Source: CAYZZU01 sp964483105 (lineage in GTDB: Bacteria; CG2-30-53-67). Taken from it: a stretch of 17,586 nucleotides of DNA. The stretch is from contig CAYZZU010000045.1 of NCBI GenBank assembly GCA_964483105.1, positions 1-17,586 of the forward strand, given 5' to 3'. A model generated the notes under the pieces. The model was not told where the DNA came from, made no database searches, and saw nothing but the letters and a program-made list of their open reading frames with translations. The position numbers and the translations under genes are program-made. Within the stretch, counting starts at the first letter, position 1. The number at the start of each line of letters is the position of its first letter. Below, in pieces: positions 13,838 through 17,586 of this stretch.

Positions 13838-14761
13838 TTACCAGATTCGGATCCGCGTCTTGATCCCCCGCTTTTCCAGGATCTCCTTGAATTCCGGCGT
13901 ATCCTCCAGGAGGAAATGATCCACGTTGTCCAGCGTGGTGGTGAGTCGTCCGGAGAGTTTCCGGAATTCCTCGAGAGTTCCGGGCAACTCTTCAGAGGCG
14001 GTGGAAAGATTCTTCAGGGTGCGGCCCAGGTCTTCGGCCAGGTCCGGGGATTTTTCTTCCAGTTCGGCGGTCAACCTGTTGAGACGGACCAGGACCCGGT
14101 CGAGGTTTCTGGCGGTCCTCGGGGCATTTTCGGAGAAAGAGTCGGTAATCCGTTCCAGGTTGTGGATGGTCTTTTCAAGGGAGGTTCTGTTTTCTGAAAT
14201 CAGTTCGTTCGCGTTCACGGCCAGTCGATCCAGATTCCGAATGGTTTCGTTGATTCGTTGCCTGTTCTCGGCCAGTGTCCGGACCACACTGCTGAGGTTT
14301 TCCGGAAAATCGGTGGTCCCGAACCGGTCGAGAAAAGTCCCGAACTTGTCCACAAATTCATTCATATCAATCGCCTTACCGGTATCTGTAATGACGTCTC
14401 CTGACTGAATCGGCTTCGCGCGGCTTCCGGGAGGCACGATCAATTCCAGAAATTTCTCGCCCAGAAGACTCTCAGGCCGGATCCGGGCCGCCACATCCCG
14501 GGGAATTTCGGCATCCGGTGCGAGCCTGACTTTGACCACCGCCTTGTCTTTCCGGTAATCCAGGGAGAAGATCTTCCCGGCAACCACTCCCCGGATCTTG
14601 ACATCCCCTCCCTTTTTCAGGCCGGTCGCGTCGTCAAAAAGGAATGTGACCTCTTTCCCCCGGTGGAACGAAAAGGACCCCACCTGGAAGGCCAGGTAAA
14701 AGAACATCCCCACTGCCAGAATGGCGAACAACCCGAGTATGACGTATCGATTCTGTCCCAT
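13838..14761 (-). CDS. mlaD: MlaD/MCE-domain lipid-binding protein
   Basis: The periplasmic, membrane-anchored substrate-binding component of an Mla-type phospholipid ABC transporter. The 307-residue protein has one N-terminal membrane helix (about 7-25), a single MCE domain (about 36-110) with VTFLFDDATGLKKGGDVKIRGV and the typical LLGEKFLELIVP end, and then a long helical, Leu-heptad-like region (about 140-290) rich in N, L and E, which would form the tail or tunnel seen in long MCE proteins. E. coli MlaD is about 180 residues, so this is the longer type with an extended helical C-terminus. AGGGAGG lies almost adjacent to the ATG. It is last in the operon, 87 bp after mlaF. The gap contains a small hairpin (CCGCTT/AAGCGG). 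I see no mlaC, mlaB or mlaA in the window. Confidence 0.9.
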   Translation of the reverse strand: MGQNRYVILGLFAILAVGMFFYLAFQVGSFSFHRGKEVTFLFDDATGLKKGGDVKIRGVVAGKIFSLDYRKDKAVVKVRLAPDAEIPRDVAARIRPESLLGEKFLELIVPPGSRAKPIQSGDVITDTGKAIDMNEFVDKFGTFLDRFGTTDFPENLSSVVRTLAENRQRINETIRNLDRLAVNANELISENRTSLEKTIHNLERITDSFSENAPRTARNLDRVLVRLNRLTAELEEKSPDLAEDLGRTLKNLSTASEELPGTLEEFRKLSGRLTTTLDNVDHFLLEDTPEFKEILEKRGIKTRIRIW

Positions 14762-14848
14762 ACCTCCCTCTCTGTTTCTCCCTGCTATCTATGAATAATA
14801 GGGCCGCTTCGTTCGGGATCCTTCCTGCACAAGCGGTCTGCCGGGAGA

Positions 14849-15625
14849 TCAACCCTCCGGTTCACAGACCGGTGGTACGATCTGAATCGGCCCTTCGGCG
14901 CTTCGGTTGAAAAACTGTCTTACCGCGGCGTTATCAAGATTCCGGATTTCTTCCCGTGTTCCGAAGGCAACCAGCTTTCCCTGCCAGAGCATGCCGATAT
15001 AATCCGCAATCTTGAAGGTACTTTTGATATCATGACTGACCACCACGAAGGTACGCTTCAGCCTGGATTGCATCTCCAGGATCAGGTTGTCGATGGAATC
15101 GGCGGTGCAGGGATCGAGCCCGGTCGAAGGTTCGTCAAAAACCACGATATCCGGTTCCATGACGATGGCCCGGGCCAGACCGACGCGATTTCTCATTCCC
15201 CCCGAGAGTTCGCTGGGCCATCGGCATGCCGAATCCGGCATTCCCACAGAGGTGAGCTTTTCCAAAACCACCTCGTCGATTTCCCGTTCGGAAAGATGGG
15301 TGTGTTCTTTCAGGGGAAAGGCCACATTTTCCCCGACGGTCATGGAATCGAAGAGCGCCCCTCCCTGGAATAAGACCCCGAAACGTTTGCGGAATTCATA
15401 GAGCTCCCTTGGGGCCAGAGCGGAAATCACACGACCGTCCACAATGACTTCTCCCTGGTCCGGTTTCTCCAGACCGAGCAGGAGCTTGATGAAAACAGTC
15501 TTTCCGGTCCCGCTGGGACCGATGATCACCGTGGTCTTCCCCTCGGGCATCTCGCAGGAGACATCCTCAAGGACGGCCAGATCCCCAAAGGATTTATAGA
15601 CATGCCTGTACTCGATCATCGTCAT
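14849..15625 (-). CDS. mlaF: MlaF-type ABC transporter ATP-binding protein
   Basis: The cytoplasmic ATPase that powers lipid movement by the MlaE permeases. The 258-residue protein has Walker A GPSGTGKT (36-43), the Q-loop in the MlaF-characteristic LFQGGALFDSMTV (Q87), ABC signature LSGGMRNRVGLARA (140-153), Walker B IVVFDEPSTGLDP (160-172) with catalytic E165, and the H-loop VSHD (H198). The GGALFDS sequence after the Q-loop distinguishes the MlaF/Mkl group from other ABC ATPases. The start ATG has AAAAGGG upstream; a second ATG two codons later is also possible. It follows the second permease by 57 bp in the same direction. Confidence 0.93.
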   Translation of the reverse strand: MTMIEYRHVYKSFGDLAVLEDVSCEMPEGKTTVIIGPSGTGKTVFIKLLLGLEKPDQGEVIVDGRVISALAPRELYEFRKRFGVLFQGGALFDSMTVGENVAFPLKEHTHLSEREIDEVVLEKLTSVGMPDSACRWPSELSGGMRNRVGLARAIVMEPDIVVFDEPSTGLDPCTADSIDNLILEMQSRLKRTFVVVSHDIKSTFKIADYIGMLWQGKLVAFGTREEIRNLDNAAVRQFFNRSAEGPIQIVPPVCEPEG

Positions 15626-15682
15626 GCCCTTTTGAAGAACGCCTCTCCGTAATGAAGTTTTTCGGAAGAATCCGGGATCGGC

Positions 15683-16474
15683 TTAAGGGAAGAGCATCTG
15701 CGTCAGGCAGATATTGATCAGCACCATGGTGGTGGCCATCCGGACCACGGAGAGGTTCGTGGCGACCCCCACTCCACGGGCTCCGCCTCTTGCCCTGTAC
15801 CCGCTGTAACAGGAGACCGTGGTGATGATTCCTCCGAAGACCGACCCCTTGATCATTCCCTTTACGATATCGACCAGGGTGATATGGTCAAACACCAGGT
15901 TGAGAAAGGCGTTCCCATTCAAGCCCAACTGAAATACCGCTACCATGTAGGCTGCCAGGGTACTGATGAAATAGGTGATCACGATCACGAGAGGCATGAC
16001 CAGTATCGCTCCGATCAATCGGGGAAGCATCATGTAGGGGAAAGGATCCACCCCGATCACCTCCATGGCGTCGATCTGTTTGGTGACCCGCATGGTCCCG
16101 ATCCGGGCGGCCATCTGGGTTCCGGCCTTGGATCCGACGATCAAGCCGGCGATCAGCGGGGAGAGTTCCCGGATATTGGCCACGGCGACAAACATGCCTA
16201 CCAGATCCTGTGCTCCGAACTTTTTGAAGATGATATACCCTTCGACACAGAGGTTCATCCCCACAAAGGCCGCCACGGGAGCCAGAATTGGAAGAGACCG
16301 GCTCCCGATTGTGTTCATCTGGTCGATCAGGTTGACAAAATAAAACTTCCTGGAAAAAAGAGCGCCCAGAGTCGTGGCGATAAAAGAGACGTACCGCCCA
16401 AGCTCGGAAAGGAAATATCCCAGAATCTTCAGCATCGTGAAAGTCCCGTCAAAACTCCTCCAGGTTTCAGACAT
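15683..16474 (-). CDS. mlaE: MlaE-family permease, second copy
   Basis: A 263-residue inner-membrane permease with about five or six hydrophobic segments. It carries the MlaE/YrbE hallmark around residues 100-143: IRELSPLIAGLIVGSKAGT then MAARIGTMRVTKQIDAMEV. A C-terminal SGYRARGGARGVGVATN motif follows. The start overlaps the end of the first permease by 8 bp (ATGTCTGA), implying translational coupling; a later in-frame ATG at 16435 is the alternative start. This copy keeps the basic GSKAGTQMAARIG form that is nearest to the family consensus. Together with the different copy just upstream it probably makes a heterodimeric transmembrane core served by the single MlaF. Confidence 0.9.
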   Translation of the reverse strand: MSETWRSFDGTFTMLKILGYFLSELGRYVSFIATTLGALFSRKFYFVNLIDQMNTIGSRSLPILAPVAAFVGMNLCVEGYIIFKKFGAQDLVGMFVAVANIRELSPLIAGLIVGSKAGTQMAARIGTMRVTKQIDAMEVIGVDPFPYMMLPRLIGAILVMPLVIVITYFISTLAAYMVAVFQLGLNGNAFLNLVFDHITLVDIVKGMIKGSVFGGIITTVSCYSGYRARGGARGVGVATNLSVVRMATTMVLINICLTQMLFP

Positions 16475-17246
16475 TGAATCCGTAAAACGCCGTTGTCAGG
16501 AAGTAGTTTACCACCAGGATCGATACGACCGAGCCGACGACGGCATCGTTGGTGGCCTGCCCGACCCCGGCCGCGCCCCCCCGGGCATGGTAACCGAAAT
16601 AACAGCAGATGACCATCACCATCATGCCGAATACGGCCGCTTTGATGATTCCGCCCGTGATGTCCGCCATGTTCAACCAGGCAAAGAGATTTCCCATGAA
16701 ACCGCCCTCGTTCGCCCCCCTGACGATCACGGCGATGACGTAGCCCCCCGCGATCCCCGAAAAGGTTCCGATCAGGGTCATAAAAGGGGTTACGAAAAAA
16801 CCTGCCAGGATCCTCGGGACGATCAGGGCCTTTACGGGATCAACCGCCATTACCTCCAGGGCGTCGATCTCCCGCTTGATCCGCATGGCGCCGAGTTCCG
16901 CGGCAATTTCCGCCCCGGTCTGGCTGGCCACCATGATGGCGACCAGCACCGGTGCGATTTCGCGGAAAAGAGCGATCGAAAGCAGGCTGCTGGTCATGTC
17001 CGTGGCGCCGAAAATGGAAAAAACCTTGAGGCTCTCCAGTGCGATCACCGCCCCCATGGGAGCCAGGACGAACAGGATGGGGAAGATGCAGTGGATGCAC
17101 ATTCTCTCCATCTGTTCAAACAGGTTGGCCGCGTAAAATTTCGGTGAGAAGATGGACAAGACCGAATCGAGAAAGAAATGAGCCATCCTTCCCAGGAAAG
17201 GAATAAACGGGAACCAGCGCGAAATCGTCTGTATCACCCTCACCAC
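16467..17246 (-). CDS. mlaE: MlaE-family permease, first copy (divergent)
   Basis: A 259-residue membrane protein, the first gene of the transport operon. It shares the family motif in altered form: FREIAPVLVAIMVASQTGA and IAAELGAMRIKREIDALEV, then YFGYHARGGAAGVGQATN. The motif carries acidic residues (GAEIAAELG) where the second copy has TQMAARIG, so the two are clearly distinct paralogues rather than a recent duplication. The N-terminal segment before residue 55 is amphipathic, as in MlaE, where it lies along the membrane. The start is ambiguous between GTG codons at 17246, 17243 and 17237; no strong ribosome-binding site separates them. The promoter at 17298-17327 lies about 50 bp upstream. 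Confidence 0.88.
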   Translation of the reverse strand: MVRVIQTISRWFPFIPFLGRMAHFFLDSVLSIFSPKFYAANLFEQMERMCIHCIFPILFVLAPMGAVIALESLKVFSIFGATDMTSSLLSIALFREIAPVLVAIMVASQTGAEIAAELGAMRIKREIDALEVMAVDPVKALIVPRILAGFFVTPFMTLIGTFSGIAGGYVIAVIVRGANEGGFMGNLFAWLNMADITGGIIKAAVFGMMVMVICCYFGYHARGGAAGVGQATNDAVVGSVVSILVVNYFLTTAFYGFNV

Positions 17247-17297
17247 CCCGAAACTGTCTGCTTGGAAAAAACGGATCCATCTTCCCGGAATGGTCTT

Positions 17298-17327
17298 ATC
17301 ATATTACGAAACCCATTGATTTGTCAA
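17298..17327 (-). promoter_or_regulatory. Promoter of the Mla-type transport operon
   Basis: On the minus strand a perfect -35 TTGACA (17327-17322) and TATGAT (17303-17298, five of six matches to TATAAT) are spaced by 18 bp. The expected start near 17291 gives a leader of about 45 nt to the first permease. All four transporter genes read from it without another obvious promoter. Confidence 0.75.
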
Positions 17328-17586
17328 TCTTTACGCCCCTTCCAAATCCAGCGATAGAGATGTTCAGATCGTTTTGTTGAGAAAGCTCGTTTTGTAAAGT
17401 GTCCGGAGTATTTTCTTTACCATTCAGGGAAGTCCTGACAGAATCCCAGTTGAAGGTAGACAACACGATCCCGGACATTGCTCTTCCTGAAATTCTGTAA
17501 CAAATTGTTTTTGTTCATTTTCTTTGCTCGCTCCAAAGAAGATGGCTTCGTAAGAAGTCTTATTTCCCCTCCCCTGGTGGCCTGCC
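17328..17586. other. Gene-free right edge
   Basis: I see no supported gene. A 33-codon minus-strand frame (17417-17518) starts with ATG but has a poor ribosome-binding site (GGAG about 14 nt away) and no recognisable features. The sequence is more A/T-rich than the neighbouring genes, as expected for an upstream intergenic region. Confidence 0.4.

Noticed and set aside
17417..17518. 33-codon minus-strand small ORF upstream of the transport operon
   Set aside because: It lacks a well-placed ribosome-binding site and any conserved feature, and a frame of this length is expected by chance in A/T-rich intergenic DNA.

Overview
The window looks like a scaffold piece from a Gram-negative, probably anaerobic bacterium of the former Deltaproteobacteria (Desulfuromonadales/Geobacter-like). 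This is inferred from gene content: an Mla/Mce lipid-transport operon, hemE-hemH beside an AhbD/NirJ-type radical SAM gene, a bacterial type A RNase P RNA, and RAYT-type repeat debris. No taxonomic marker was tested. A run of 100 N at 2616-2715 marks a scaffold join, so this is probably a draft or metagenome assembly.

Left part (1-2958), accessory and decaying: a terminator hairpin and a promoter carrying a 12-bp inverted repeat precede an AAA ATPase with a DUF4143 nuclease-like C-terminus (270-1700). Then come a DprA-like gene fragment, the 3' end of an IS21-type istB on the minus strand, an unexplained imperfect hairpin, the first 39 codons of a REP-associated tyrosine transposase, the assembly gap, and a 60-bp tandem repeat. 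The two sides of the gap fit the repeat register exactly.

Middle part (2959-7719), candidate defence block: a small SAM-dependent methyltransferase lies 10 bp ahead of a 1050-residue protein. I read that protein as a Vsr/DUF559-like nuclease region, a DEAH-type SF2 helicase, a DNA-binding helix-turn-helix and a C-terminal S24 (LexA/UmuD-type) autoprotease with Ser, Lys and an Ala-Gly cleavage site all visible. A RHH-type antitoxin and RelE/ParE-type toxin pair follows. This is the strongest candidate for a little-described system: a nucleic-acid-attacking helicase that might be switched by SOS-like self-cleavage. The 347-bp stretch after it has no gene but several GGGGAC-headed repeat relics.

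Right part (7720-17586), housekeeping: a HAD phosphatase, rnpB with a clear sigma70-like promoter, and a fused aminoglycoside-phosphotransferase-like/P-loop kinase. On the minus strand, a radical SAM/SPASM gene, hemE and hemH form a haem-synthesis operon with its own promoter. Upstream of it, also on the minus strand, a four-gene Mla-type ABC transporter (two different MlaE permeases, MlaF ATPase, MlaD/MCE protein) is driven by a good promoter at 17298-17327. The pairing of hemH with an AhbD-like gene, and the two unlike permeases, are the notable points here.
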